Counted from the first letter of the stretch, positions 25,031 to 33,277 are shown. The stretch: 34,997 nucleotides of DNA from Clostridiales bacterium UBA6388 (GCA_002437575.1 DJQK01000088.1:1-34997); one strand, 5' to 3'. Notes: generated by a model not told the origin, from the letters alone. Program-made: numbers and translations.

Positions 25031-27256
25031 TTACAGATGCAGAACGCGGTCGCGGATCTCCTGCGTCCGGCCCTGGTTCCAGTACTGCGTGCCGATATAG
25101 CCGCAGGTGCGCCGGGCGACATTCATCTTCGACTGGTCGGTATTGCCGCACTGCGGGCACGTCCAGACGAGCTTACCGTCGGCGTCTTCCCTGATCTCGA
25201 TCTCGCCGTCGAAGCCGCAGACCTGGCAGTAGTCGGACTTCGTGTTGAGCTCGGCGTACATGATGTGATCGTAAATGAACTTCATGACCTCGAGCACCGC
25301 GTCGACATTCTGCTGCATATTCGGCACCTCCACGTAGCTGATCGCGCCGCCGGGACTGAGCGCCTGGAACTGCGACTCGAAGGCCAGCTTCTCAAAGGCG
25401 TTGATGTGCTCGGTCACGTGGATGTGGTAGGAATTTGTGATATAGTTCTTGTCCGTGATGCCCTCGACGAGGCCGAAGCGCTTTTGCAGGCACTTGGCAA
25501 ACTTGTACGTTGTGGACTCCAGCGGCGTGCCGTAGAGGGAAAAATCGATATCCGTCGCTTCCTTCCAGCGCTTGCAGGCGTCGTTCATGTGCTGCATGAT
25601 CTCGAGCGCGAACGGCGTGGCCGCGGGGTCGGTGTGCGATTTTCCGGTCATGTACTTGACGCACTCGTAAAGTCCCGCGTAGCCGAGCGAGATCGTCGAG
25701 TAGCCGCCGTAGAGAAGCTTGTCGATGGGCTCGCCCTTTTTGAGCCGCGCCAGCGCACCGTACTGCCAGAGGATCGGGGCCGCGTCCGAGAGCGTGCCCT
25801 TGAGCCGGTTGTGCCGGCACATGAGCGCCTCGTAGCAAAGGTCCAGCCGCTCGTCGAAAATTTTCCAGAACTTGTCGAGCGCGCCGCCGGACGAGAGCGC
25901 CACGTCCACGAGGTTAATGGTCACCACGCCCTGATTGAACCGGCCGTAATATTTGGGCTTGCCCGGCTCGTAGTTTCCGGCGTTTGCGACATTGTTCCAG
26001 CCTGTGCCGGAGCGGTCGGGCGTCAGGAAGCTGCGGCAGCCCATGCAGGTGTACACGTCGCCGTGACCCGGCGTTTCGCCCTTGGAGAGCTTGAGCTCGC
26101 GCATTTTCTTTTCGGAGATGTAGTCCGGCACCATGCGCTTGGCGGTGCAGCGGGCGGCAAGCTTCGTGAGGTACCAGTATTTCGAATCCTCGGTGATGTT
26201 GTCCTCTTCGAGCACGTAAATGAGCTTCGGGAAGGCGGGAGTGATCCACACGCCCTTTTCGTTCTTGACGCCCTCGATGCGCTGGTTGAGCGTTTCTTCG
26301 ATGATGATGGCAAGGTCCCTGCGCTCCTGTTCGTTCCGCGCCTCGCCCAGATACATGAACACGGTGATGAACGGGGCCTGGCCGTTCGTGGTCATGAGCG
26401 TCACGACCTGATACTGGATGGTCTGGACGCCGCGGCGGATCTCGTCACGCAGCCGCTTTTCCACGACCTTCGAAATGGCCTCGTCGGACGCTTCCGTGCC
26501 GAAGTCCCTGAGCTCTTCCAGAACTGCCTTGCGGATCTTCTGCCGCGAAACGTCGACAAAGGGCGCAAGGTGCGTCAGCGAAATGGACTGGCCGCCATAC
26601 TGGTTGGAGGCGATCTGCGCGATGATCTGCGTTGCAATGTTGCAGGCCGTGGAGAAGCTGTGCGGCTTTTCAATGAGCGTGCCGGAGATGACCGTGCCGT
26701 TCTGGAGCATATCCTCGAGATTGACAAGGTCGCAGTTGTGCATATGCTGCGCGTAATAGTCCGCGTCGTGGAAGTGGATGATGCCGGCCTCGTGCGCTTC
26801 GACGATCTCCTGCGGCAGAAGCATCCGGCGCGTCAGGTCCTTCGATACCTCGCCCGCCATATAGTCGCGCTGGACGGCGTTGACGGTGGGGTTCTTGTTG
26901 GCGTTTTCCTGCTTGACCTCTTCGTTGTTGGACTCGATGAGGGTGAGGATCTTGTCGTCTGTCGTGTTGGACTTTCGCACCAGCGAGCGGGTATAGCGGT
27001 AGGTGATGTAGTTTTTCGCGACCTCATACGCGCCGTGCGCCATGATCTGGTGCTCGACCAGGTCCTGGATCTCCTCGACGGAAAGCGCCCGGTTCATCGA
27101 CTGGCAGCTCAGCTCCACGCTCTCGGCGATGCGCCGGATCTGCATGGGCGTCAACCGTTCGGATTCCTCCACGACGTTGTTGGCCTTCGTGACGGCGGCG
27201 ATGATCTTCATGATATCGAAAACGGCCTCGGAGCCGTTGCGCTTGATGATCTTCAT
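25031..27256 (-). CDS. nrdD: Anaerobic (class III) ribonucleoside-triphosphate reductase
   Basis: 741-residue glycyl-radical enzyme that makes dNTPs without oxygen. ATG 27256 follows AGAGGGAG; the upstream in-frame extension is not conserved. An ATP-cone allosteric domain occupies about 1-90 (KIIKRNGSEAVFDIMKI at the start). The C-terminus has a zinc site, C677, C680, C700, C703 (YCQVCGF and WTCPQCGN), and the glycyl-radical loop RRTCGYIGTQYWNQGR, with the radical glycine at G719. It needs the radical-SAM activase NrdG, which is not adjacent: downstream is a terminator and the chrA pair. NrdR-like boxes overlap its promoter and leader. Confidence 0.97.
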   Translation of the reverse strand: MKIIKRNGSEAVFDIMKIIAAVTKANNVVEESERLTPMQIRRIAESVELSCQSMNRALSVEEIQDLVEHQIMAHGAYEVAKNYITYRYTRSLVRKSNTTDDKILTLIESNNEEVKQENANKNPTVNAVQRDYMAGEVSKDLTRRMLLPQEIVEAHEAGIIHFHDADYYAQHMHNCDLVNLEDMLQNGTVISGTLIEKPHSFSTACNIATQIIAQIASNQYGGQSISLTHLAPFVDVSRQKIRKAVLEELRDFGTEASDEAISKVVEKRLRDEIRRGVQTIQYQVVTLMTTNGQAPFITVFMYLGEARNEQERRDLAIIIEETLNQRIEGVKNEKGVWITPAFPKLIYVLEEDNITEDSKYWYLTKLAARCTAKRMVPDYISEKKMRELKLSKGETPGHGDVYTCMGCRSFLTPDRSGTGWNNVANAGNYEPGKPKYYGRFNQGVVTINLVDVALSSGGALDKFWKIFDERLDLCYEALMCRHNRLKGTLSDAAPILWQYGALARLKKGEPIDKLLYGGYSTISLGYAGLYECVKYMTGKSHTDPAATPFALEIMQHMNDACKRWKEATDIDFSLYGTPLESTTYKFAKCLQKRFGLVEGITDKNYITNSYHIHVTEHINAFEKLAFESQFQALSPGGAISYVEVPNMQQNVDAVLEVMKFIYDHIMYAELNTKSDYCQVCGFDGEIEIREDADGKLVWTCPQCGNTDQSKMNVARRTCGYIGTQYWNQGRTQEIRDRVLHL

Positions 27257-27349
27257 ATCGTTCTCCCTCTTTCCAGATTCTATGATGCTTCGTCCTGACA
27301 AACGTGATGCAGGAAAACAAGGAAGCCGCTTCTTTTCCTGCACACGCAA

Positions 27350-27422
27350 ATACTATATATTGTGGCCGCAATCGTGAAAAACAACAAAATGTAGTTCCTC
27401 CGAACGCGCCATAGACACTATA
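27350..27422. promoter_or_regulatory. NrdR-box-like sites at the nrdD promoter
   Basis: Box 1 (27350-27365, core CTATATATTG) matches the NrdR consensus ACACWATATATWGTGT at about 14 of 16 positions. A weaker box (27382-27397) is centred 32 bp away, and ACACTATA (27415-27422), a perfect half-site, is 33 bp further. The half-site coincides with the promoter -10. Even spacing of about three helical turns is typical of paired NrdR sites. Confidence 0.65.
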
Positions 27423-27445
27423 CTAAATCCCAGATGGCTTGTCAA
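27417..27445 (-). promoter_or_regulatory. Sigma-A promoter for nrdD
   Basis: Minus strand TTGACA (27440-27445), 17-bp spacer, TATAGT (27417-27422). Start near 27410 leaves a ~150-nt leader holding the other NrdR-like boxes. With the terminator at 27491-27529 this explains the 302-bp gap 27257-27558, in which no gene is seen. Confidence 0.85.
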
Positions 27446-27490
27446 GAGCAAAAACTGGATTTGAATCAAAATGTAGTGCCAAAATTGCAG

Positions 27491-27529
27491 AAAAAGGCCG
27501 TGGAACACAACATATAGTGTTCCACGGCC
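27491..27529 (-). terminator. Intrinsic terminator of the PAP2-hydrolase-DUF2804 operon
   Basis: A perfect 13-bp stem (27496-27508 with 27517-27529, GGCCGTGGAACAC and its complement) and 8-base loop is followed on the minus strand by TTTTT. Confidence 0.9.
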
Positions 27530-27558
27530 GAAACGCCCGGAGAAAGTGTCCGGTTTAT

Positions 27559-28590
27559 CTACCACTTGTTTTCGACCTTTTCGGCAAAACCGAAAAAATC
27601 GCGCACGAAAAGCTCGCGTCCATCGTCCAGAATTGCCTTTCCCGTGAACGTTCCGAAGACCTGATGCTGGTCGGATTTGAGAAGAGCTAAATTCGTGCAG
27701 GCGGCCCTGTCCAGAATGGGCGCAAAATCCATTTCGAACCGTCCGTCGGAGCTCGTGAAGCGCCAGGGAGACAGGAGATCCTCTTTTCCGTCCTTGAAAG
27801 GTATCTCAAAGGTGATATGCTCCAGCTTGTGAAGCCTGCCGTTATAGAACAGCGCGTTTTCTGTCGCGGCCGAGGTGTCTCCGAAGCCGTAGCCGAGATT
27901 CCAGCCGAACGGTACGCCATCTAAAGTACCCGACGCGCTCGACCAGTACCACGTGTTGTGATACGTCCAGACGCCGCGCCCCCAGTCGAGAACGGCAAAG
28001 AACCGGTCAGGCGTCAGATCGAACCTTTCCCCGCCGAGCTCGACCCAGCCCGACGCGCGAAGGCAGTTGATCTTCTGATTGTAGTAAAAATGGCCGGGCT
28101 TGTCAAAGGGCGTGGCGATGACGATGCTGTCCTCCGGCTCGTCCGTGAGCGTGACGATGCCCTCGATGGCGTCCTTGCCGCGGAAGGCATCCATATGGAA
28201 CGACAATTGCCGCGCACCGTCCTCATGGTAAAAGGCGAGGGCGTAGCCGGACGATGCAATTTCGCTGGCCCCCAGCCGGGATGTCTCCGGCAGACCGGTT
28301 TTTCCCATCGGGAAAAGGCGCATGGGGCTTTTGGTGATCTCCCAGCGTTCGTCGAAGTTCAGAAACGAAATGGAGCTGAGGCCCATGTAGCCGTTGTCCG
28401 CGATCGTGAGGGCCAGACCGATGTGGCCGTCGGTGATGAGATAGTAGTCCCATTCCTTGATGCGCATTTTGGGCGCACGGATCTCCTGCCGGCAGTAGAC
28501 CGGAAGCAGACTCCTTGCCCAGCCGGGCTCGCGCAGATCGCCGTTCGCGTCCAACAGGGGAGCGGCCGTGGTAATTTCGTGCTGCGTCAT
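27559..28590 (-). CDS. DUF2804 family protein
   Basis: 343 residues covering the whole DUF2804 family length. The N-terminus (about 10-60) has the typical R-x-x-x-P-x-Y-C and the segment RIKEWDYYLI; further family-like segments are MGLSSISFLNF (about 69-79), FYYNQKINCLRASGWVEL (about 167-184) and RGVWTYHNTWYWSSASG (about 205-221). No signal peptide or transmembrane segment is seen; the pattern is beta-rich and lipocalin-like. Biochemical function is not established. Its ATG overlaps the hydrolase stop (28587-28590), so it is translationally coupled to a membrane-anchored hydrolase and a lipid-phosphatase-like gene, which suggests a lipid or envelope role (inference). Confidence 0.85.
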   Translation of the reverse strand: MTQHEITTAAPLLDANGDLREPGWARSLLPVYCRQEIRAPKMRIKEWDYYLITDGHIGLALTIADNGYMGLSSISFLNFDERWEITKSPMRLFPMGKTGLPETSRLGASEIASSGYALAFYHEDGARQLSFHMDAFRGKDAIEGIVTLTDEPEDSIVIATPFDKPGHFYYNQKINCLRASGWVELGGERFDLTPDRFFAVLDWGRGVWTYHNTWYWSSASGTLDGVPFGWNLGYGFGDTSAATENALFYNGRLHKLEHITFEIPFKDGKEDLLSPWRFTSSDGRFEMDFAPILDRAACTNLALLKSDQHQVFGTFTGKAILDDGRELFVRDFFGFAEKVENKW

Positions 28591-29537
28591 AAAGCTTCCT
28601 CCTTGCTTGCATAGGTGTCCAGAAACCGCTTCAGCGCGGCCTTAACGCGGTTGGGCTGGGCCAGATAGCTCTTACCGTGCTCCGCGCCGGGGACCAGAAC
28701 GAGCTCTTTGGGACTTTTGCAGACGGTGTAAGCTTCCTTCGTCATTTCGCAGGGGACAAATTTGTCGCCCGTGCCGTGGATGAAAAGGATCGGGTATTTA
28801 CTCTCGCGCACGGCATCTAAGGTCGACGCGTCATGCAGCCCGAAGCCCGCGAAAATTTTCGTGAACGCGCTGCACAGGGGAAGAAGGAGCCCCACCGGCA
28901 GCTTCGGGCAGTCCCGGCGCAGGACGCTTTTTGCGATGGCATAGGGGCTTGTGAAGCCGCAGTCGGCGATGATGCACCGCACGTTCGCCGGGAGATCAAA
29001 GCAGCTTGCCAGCAAGACCGTCGTCGCGCCCATCGAAAGCCCGCCCAGGATCAGCGGCTCGCTTTGGCCCAGCTTCTGGCCCATGTAGGTGACCCACGAG
29101 AGAACGTCCAGCCGTTCGCGCACGCCGAGCGTCAGGTATTTTCCCTGCGAAAGGCCGTGCGCTCTCTGGTCGACGAGCAGAAGCGAGTACCCCAGCTCGT
29201 CATAATAATACGGCAGCACGAGGCCGAAATCGATCTGCCAGCACGAGCGGTAGCCGTGGAAAAGCAAAATTGTGCCCTTTGCGTTCTCGCGCGGCAGGTA
29301 GGTCGCGTGCAGGAGCTTTCCGTCGTAGCTCATAACGTGGAGCTCCTCGTGTTCGTGCGCGTTTACCCAATCGGTCGAGGCAAGGCTCGTTTCCTTGATC
29401 TCCCGGTAGGCGGGCTGATCGAGCTGCGCGGCAAGGCTTTCTTTCGTATAGCGCCGGCCGGTCAAAGCCAGCTGCACCACGTAATATCCAATGCACATCA
29501 GAACGACAAACACCGCAAGTAAGATCCAGAACAGCAA
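28587..29537 (-). CDS. Membrane-anchored alpha/beta hydrolase
   Basis: 316 residues. One N-terminal transmembrane anchor (about 2-25) precedes an alpha/beta-hydrolase domain. The oxyanion-side motif LLFHGYRS is at 91-98, the nucleophile elbow GGLSMG at 165-170 (S168), and the acid and base are likely D258 (HGTGDKF) and H287 (GAEHGK). The YqkD/serine aminopeptidase S33-like group is the closest match by pattern; substrates may be acyl esters or peptides. It starts 3 bp after the PAP2 gene's stop and overlaps DUF2804 by 4 bp, so all three are one operon. Confidence 0.88.
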   Translation of the reverse strand: MLFWILLAVFVVLMCIGYYVVQLALTGRRYTKESLAAQLDQPAYREIKETSLASTDWVNAHEHEELHVMSYDGKLLHATYLPRENAKGTILLFHGYRSCWQIDFGLVLPYYYDELGYSLLLVDQRAHGLSQGKYLTLGVRERLDVLSWVTYMGQKLGQSEPLILGGLSMGATTVLLASCFDLPANVRCIIADCGFTSPYAIAKSVLRRDCPKLPVGLLLPLCSAFTKIFAGFGLHDASTLDAVRESKYPILFIHGTGDKFVPCEMTKEAYTVCKSPKELVLVPGAEHGKSYLAQPNRVKAALKRFLDTYASKEEAL

Positions 29538-29540
29538 CGC

Positions 29541-30473
29541 TTACGCCTCCTTTTTGCGCGAGAGCCTTGCAAAGCGCGAAAATGTGCGCGGCCAGACGAG
29601 CCCGGCAAACACGACGATCAGAAAATACCGCACCGCGTCGGCAGAGCCGGAGGGAAGCAGCGCGTGCAGAACCGGCTTGAGCCCCGCCTTGATGCCCACG
29701 ATGAGCAAAAGCCCCAGAGAGAATTTGAGGACCTGCCCGAAAAGGGGAGCCTGCGTGTCGAAGTTCTGATAGCGGCTGTCTAAAAAGAACACGCAGAAAA
29801 GCCCAGCGATCGCGCCCAGCAGCGTCCATGCGTTTTTGACCGCGTGGGCGAGATTGCTTTCATCCTCCGAGCCTGGCGCGAAATCTGCGCGGATGCCGGA
29901 GACATAGAACACGAGCAAAACCGCCAGCGCAATGCCCGCCGCGAGAAGATACGGCATGGCCTTTTCCGTTTTCTCGCCGGAACGGAAAACAGGATACAGC
30001 GCCGCCAGCAGAACCGCCGCCATCAAAAACGCCACGCCCACGTCCAGCGGCGTGTGCACGCCCAGATACATCCGCGAAAACGGCACGAGCAGCACCAGCG
30101 CAAGGCACAGAAATTTCACCCAACGCCGCTTCGCCATAAGGCCGATCGACCCGAACGTGCCCACGGCGTTCTGCGTGTGCCCCGAAGGAAACGAGTATCC
30201 GGTCGCCGCCGCGCGGGCAGACTCGACGATCGTAAAATCAGGATCCAATACCCACGGCCGCGGAATGCGGCAGAGGATTTTCAGAAACTGGTTTCCGAGC
30301 GTCCCGAAAAGACCCACCGTAAAGCAGTAATAGCCCATGCGCTTATCCACGCACCAGAAGATCAGCAGCGCCAGCGCCATAAACGCCAACTCGTCTCCAA
30401 AATATGTGACGCCGGAAAAGAACGCGTCCAGCGCCGGCACACGCGCCGCCTCCAGAAGCTTCAGGAATTCCAT
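29541..30473 (-). CDS. PAP2-superfamily membrane phosphatase
   Basis: 310-residue multi-helix membrane protein. ATG 30473 follows GGGAGGC; the longer reading would begin in the promoter. All three PAP2 motifs are intact: K65-x6-R72-P73 (KILCRIPRP), P97-S-G-H100 (FPSGHT) and S133-R134..H140..D144 (SRMYLGVHTPLD). It likely dephosphorylates a lipid phosphate such as phosphatidate or undecaprenyl pyrophosphate on the outer face of the membrane. First gene of the operon with the hydrolase and DUF2804 genes. The extra C-terminal helices (about 170-310) exceed a minimal PAP2 domain. Confidence 0.9.
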   Translation of the reverse strand: MEFLKLLEAARVPALDAFFSGVTYFGDELAFMALALLIFWCVDKRMGYYCFTVGLFGTLGNQFLKILCRIPRPWVLDPDFTIVESARAAATGYSFPSGHTQNAVGTFGSIGLMAKRRWVKFLCLALVLLVPFSRMYLGVHTPLDVGVAFLMAAVLLAALYPVFRSGEKTEKAMPYLLAAGIALAVLLVFYVSGIRADFAPGSEDESNLAHAVKNAWTLLGAIAGLFCVFFLDSRYQNFDTQAPLFGQVLKFSLGLLLIVGIKAGLKPVLHALLPSGSADAVRYFLIVVFAGLVWPRTFSRFARLSRKKEA

Positions 30474-30503
30474 AACAGCCTCCCGCAAAATCGGTTTTGA
30501 AAC

Positions 30504-30512
30504 AGTATACCA
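30504..30512 (-). promoter_or_regulatory. Extended -10 promoter for the PAP2 operon
   Basis: Minus strand TGG-TATACT (30504-30512) is an extended -10 element; no good -35 was seen. It lies about 30 nt upstream of the PAP2 ATG. Confidence 0.5.
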
Positions 30513-30540
30513 CATTTCTGCGGCAAAGGGGAGGCGCGGC

Positions 30541-30568
30541 TTGCAATTTCGAGAAAAAACAGTATACT
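30541..30568 (+). promoter_or_regulatory. Sigma-A promoter for the TIGR04255 gene
   Basis: TTGCAA (30541-30546), 16-bp spacer, TATACT (30563-30568), about 34 nt before the ATG at 30602. Divergent from the PAP2 promoter, 30 bp away. Confidence 0.65.
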
Positions 30569-30601
30569 AAAGAAAAACCGAAACACGCAAGAAAGCGAGA
30601 G

Positions 30602-31393
30602 ATGAAGATGTTTTCCAATCAGCCGCGCGAGATCTACAAAAGACATATGCTCATAGAGGTCATCTGCCAGCTGCGCTTCCCGGAGATCTTGAAGATCGAG
30701 GCCGCCGAGCCCGCCGATTTTCAGGACGCCGTCCGGCAGGAGTTTCCGCAGTACGGCAAAAATATCGAGCGCCTGCCGCCCAAAAACGTTGGCGGCAAGA
30801 TGGTCGATCAGGGAACGGTCAACAACTACCAGTTCCTTTCGGCAGACGGCGGCTGGAAGATCAGCCTGACCAAGGGCTTCATCGCCCTTTCCACCACGCG
30901 CTATACCCGCTGGGAGGCATTTGCCAAGCGGCTCGATTTCGTGCTGGCCGCGTTCATCAAGGTCTACAAGCCCGCGTATTTTGCGCGCGTCGGCCTGCGG
31001 TACATCAACGCCGTCAACAAAAAGGCCATGGGGCTGGACGAGTATTCGTGGCGGGAGCTCATCGCGCCGGGCTATCTCGGTTTAATGGCGGACGATGATA
31101 ACCGCGAAGAGGCGTTCTTAAAATGCGAGCAGTCCGTGACGGCCAATATGCCCGGCGGGGCCAAGGCGAACATCAAGTGCGGCCCGGGTCTTCTTCGCAA
31201 GGTCGATAACCGCACGCGAGAGGTTGACGAGCAGCGGGTGTTCATGCTGGATCTGGACGTGTTCTTTGACGGCCGGACCGAGCTCAGCCACGCCGTGCCC
31301 GCGCTCAATGTCGTCCACGGAAACGCCGACAGCTTATTCAGAGGCGCACTCCAGCGGCCGCTTCTCGACGCGATGGAGCCGGAAGAGGCCTGA
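30602..31393 (+). CDS. TIGR04255-family protein, function unknown
   Basis: 263 residues, soluble, with no signal peptide. The N-terminal segment around residues 14-27 (HMLIEVICQLRFPE) and the following beta-alpha pattern match the TIGR04255 family, which occurs sporadically in bacteria and has no known role. A mid-protein segment ARVGLRYINAVN (about 123-134) and the late segment FFDGRTELSHAVPALNVVHGNADSLF (about 221-246, quoted in part) fit the family C-terminus. Start is ATG 30602, with ATG 30608 possible; the GCGAGAG ribosome binding site is weak. No partner gene on the same strand is adjacent. Confidence 0.75.
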   Translation: MKMFSNQPREIYKRHMLIEVICQLRFPEILKIEAAEPADFQDAVRQEFPQYGKNIERLPPKNVGGKMVDQGTVNNYQFLSADGGWKISLTKGFIALSTTRYTRWEAFAKRLDFVLAAFIKVYKPAYFARVGLRYINAVNKKAMGLDEYSWRELIAPGYLGLMADDDNREEAFLKCEQSVTANMPGGAKANIKCGPGLLRKVDNRTREVDEQRVFMLDLDVFFDGRTELSHAVPALNVVHGNADSLFRGALQRPLLDAMEPEEA

Positions 31394-31425
31394 AAATTGT
31401 CTGTCCTGGCAAAAACCTCGTAGAG

Positions 31426-31597
31426 TTTCGCCCCGCAGGGCGAAATAAAATGGAAATACATTTTATCCGGCGGCGGCTTCCGACCGGAAAAATACTTCTC
31501 GCCTCGCAAGTGTGGAATTTTGCCCCATCGGGGCAAAATTATGCGCGTAGTCGAGGCGCAATCCCTTCTGTCAAGAAAGCGCCAGCTTTTTTGACAG
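31426..31597. repeat. Cluster of four hairpins downstream of the TIGR04255 gene
   Basis: In order: TTTCGCCC/GGGCGAAA (31426-31445); ATAAAATG/CATTTTAT (31445-31466); AATTTTGCCCC/GGGGCAAAATT (31516-31540) nested inside GCCTCG (31501-31506) and CGAGGC (31552-31557); and CTGTCAAGAAAGC/GCTTTTTTGACAG (31568-31597, one mismatch). Such dense palindromes between convergent genes suggest a REP/MITE-like repeat or stacked terminators. Confidence 0.65.
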
Positions 31598-31600
31598 TCA

Positions 31601-31633
31601 GAAAGCCCCCGATTCAAAGAATCGGGGGCTTTC
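31601..31633 (-). terminator. Terminator of the DUF1836 gene
   Basis: A perfect 15-bp stem GAAAGCCCCCGATTC (31601-31615) with its complement (31619-31633), loop AAA, directly after the DUF1836 stop at 31636. It may also serve the convergent plus-strand transcript. Confidence 0.82.
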
Positions 31634-31635
31634 AG

Positions 31636-32241
31636 TTACTCTGCGACCTCGATGCTGCCGCCGGTCTCGAGCGTTTTTCCGTCGAGCAGCAGAAGCTTTT
31701 CGGCAAAGAGCTTTGCAAGGCCGCTCAAAATTGCCGCCGAGGCGATAAGCTCCGTCGTGTCCTGCACGGCAAGCTCGGAGTCGATCTCCGCGCCCAGCAT
31801 TTCCGCAGCGGAGCGCTTGACCTGCTCGACAAAATACTGCGTGCAGAGCCGGTGCCGCCGGGCGCAGGAGGCGTAGGCCTTCCGGACGTCCTCTTCCGGA
31901 AGATCGCCGGGCAGCAGCGTCTGGAGCATCGAAAGGCTCAGCGTCTGCTTGAACGTGCAGATCATGATCAGGTAGGCGATATGGACGCGGTAGTATTTTT
32001 TCCTGCGCGGCTCGGGGAGCATTTTCGTGCGGACATAGTTGTTGATGGCCGCAGACGTGATGGTCTGGGCCTGCTTGCTCTCGGGCGGCAGATAGCTCAG
32101 ATACTGCTTGAGAAGCTGCACCACCTGCTCCATATACAGCCCAAAGTCCGGGATCTCTTCCCATGCGGGAAGACGGTAGCGCTCGAGATAGTTTTCCCAC
32201 CGGCGGAGCTTTCCGGCGATGAGATCGTTATCGTAAGCCAT
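31636..32241 (-). CDS. DUF1836 family protein
   Basis: 201 residues. ATG 32241 is chosen because AAAGGTG precedes it; the upstream ATG at 32268 overlaps the promoter -10. The N-terminal half resembles a MerR/HTH-like fold seen in DUF1836 proteins (segment KQAQTITSAAINNYVRTKML at about 65-84, followed by RRKKYYRVHIAYLIMICTFK), suggesting DNA binding; the C-terminal half is helical. Function is unassigned; the family is common in Clostridia and Bacilli. Divergent from degV. Confidence 0.8.
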   Translation of the reverse strand: MAYDNDLIAGKLRRWENYLERYRLPAWEEIPDFGLYMEQVVQLLKQYLSYLPPESKQAQTITSAAINNYVRTKMLPEPRRKKYYRVHIAYLIMICTFKQTLSLSMLQTLLPGDLPEEDVRKAYASCARRHRLCTQYFVEQVKRSAAEMLGAEIDSELAVQDTTELIASAAILSGLAKLFAEKLLLLDGKTLETGGSIEVAE

Positions 32242-32266
32242 AAAATCACACACACCTTTCAACCGC

Positions 32267-32295
32267 ATTATACCAACTTCTTAACGGAAAAGCAA
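32267..32295 (-). promoter_or_regulatory. Sigma-A promoter for the DUF1836 gene
   Basis: Minus strand TTGCTT (32290-32295), 17-bp spacer, TATAAT (32267-32272), just upstream of the ribosome binding site. Confidence 0.78.
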
Positions 32296-32318
32296 GAAGG
32301 CCATGACACATTTATCGG

Positions 32319-32347
32319 TTGACTTTGTGATACATATGTGGTAACCT
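32319..32347 (+). promoter_or_regulatory. Probable promoter for degV
   Basis: TTGACT (32319-32324), 17-bp spacer, TAACCT (32342-32347) preceded by TGG as a weak extended -10. The -10 is not consensus. Confidence 0.5.
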
Positions 32348-32391
32348 GATATCAAGCATTAGATTGCAAATTCCGACAAAGGGGCGATTTT

Positions 32392-33267
32392 ATGTTCCGC
32401 ATTGCGACCGATACCTCCGCCAACCTCCCGACCGCTTATTTACAGGCCGAGAATATCACCGTCATTCCCTTCACCTTCCACACCGATTCCGGCGAGCAGT
32501 CGTGCATGGACACGGCAAGCTTTGACGCGAAGGCGTTCTATACCGCGATGCGAAACGGCGAAAAGGTCACGACCTCTCAGATCCCGCCGCAGCGCTTTGT
32601 CGAGTATCTTACGCCCATGCTGCAAGCGGGCGAGGACGTGCTGTTCGTGAGTATGTCCTCCGGCATCAGCGGCTCGTATGCCTCGAGCAAAATGGCCGCG
32701 AACCAGCTGAAAGAAGAGTTTCCGGAGCGGAAGATTTTCACCGTCGATACGTATTCGGCGTCGCTTGCCGAGGGGCTCGTGGTCATGAAGGCCGTCGAGT
32801 GCCGCAAACAGGGCATGGATATTGAGCAGACGTACCATCTGCTCCGCGCCATGCGCCACCGCATCGCCCAGATCTTTACCGTCGGCGACCTGCGCTATCT
32901 CAAGCGTACCGGAAGACTTTCCAATCTGGAGGCCGCCGTCGGCACAGTCTTGCAGATCAAGCCTCTTCTCAAGGGAGACCCCGAGGGAAAGATCGTCTGC
33001 TTTGCAAAGGTGCGCGGCCGGCAGCGTGCGATCGAGGAAATGGCAAAGCGCTACGCCGAGCTCGTCGTAGAGCCCGAGACGCAGACCGTCTGCATCGCCC
33101 ACGCCGACTGTGAAGCCGACGCGCAGATCCTCGCGTCACTGATCCGGCGGGCCAAAGCGCCGAAGGACATTCTCATCGTCGACTACGAGCCGGTCACGGG
33201 CTCTCACGTGGGCCCCGGGGCGCTGGCGCTGTTCTTCCTCTCCGACGAGAATGTGAGAAATATCTGA
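32392..33267 (+). CDS. DegV family fatty-acid-binding protein
   Basis: 291 residues, full family length, two-domain DegV fold. DegV/FakB-type proteins bind a fatty acid and present it to the FakA kinase in some Firmicutes. Motifs: ATDTSANLP (5-13), TTSQIPP (60-66), the SSGISGSY loop (89-96) around the acyl carboxylate, and the late segment HVGPGALALFF (about 271-281). AAGGGGCG precedes the ATG. A strong terminator follows. No fatty-acid kinase gene is nearby, so its specific partner is unknown. Confidence 0.92.
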   Translation: MFRIATDTSANLPTAYLQAENITVIPFTFHTDSGEQSCMDTASFDAKAFYTAMRNGEKVTTSQIPPQRFVEYLTPMLQAGEDVLFVSMSSGISGSYASSKMAANQLKEEFPERKIFTVDTYSASLAEGLVVMKAVECRKQGMDIEQTYHLLRAMRHRIAQIFTVGDLRYLKRTGRLSNLEAAVGTVLQIKPLLKGDPEGKIVCFAKVRGRQRAIEEMAKRYAELVVEPETQTVCIAHADCEADAQILASLIRRAKAPKDILIVDYEPVTGSHVGPGALALFFLSDENVRNI

Positions 33268-33277
33268 ACAGAAAACG

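Noticed and set aside
25037..27298. 753-codon plus-strand frame opposite nrdD
   Set aside because: Antisense shadow of nrdD with low-complexity composition; nrdD itself has all catalytic motifs.
27496..27529. NrdR-box-like ACACAACATATAGTGT inside the terminator stem-loop
   Set aside because: It resembles the box, but it is formed by the arms of the terminator's own inverted repeat and is out of phase with the promoter sites.
31426..31597. CRISPR array
   Set aside because: The hairpins differ from one another and are not direct repeats with constant spacing.
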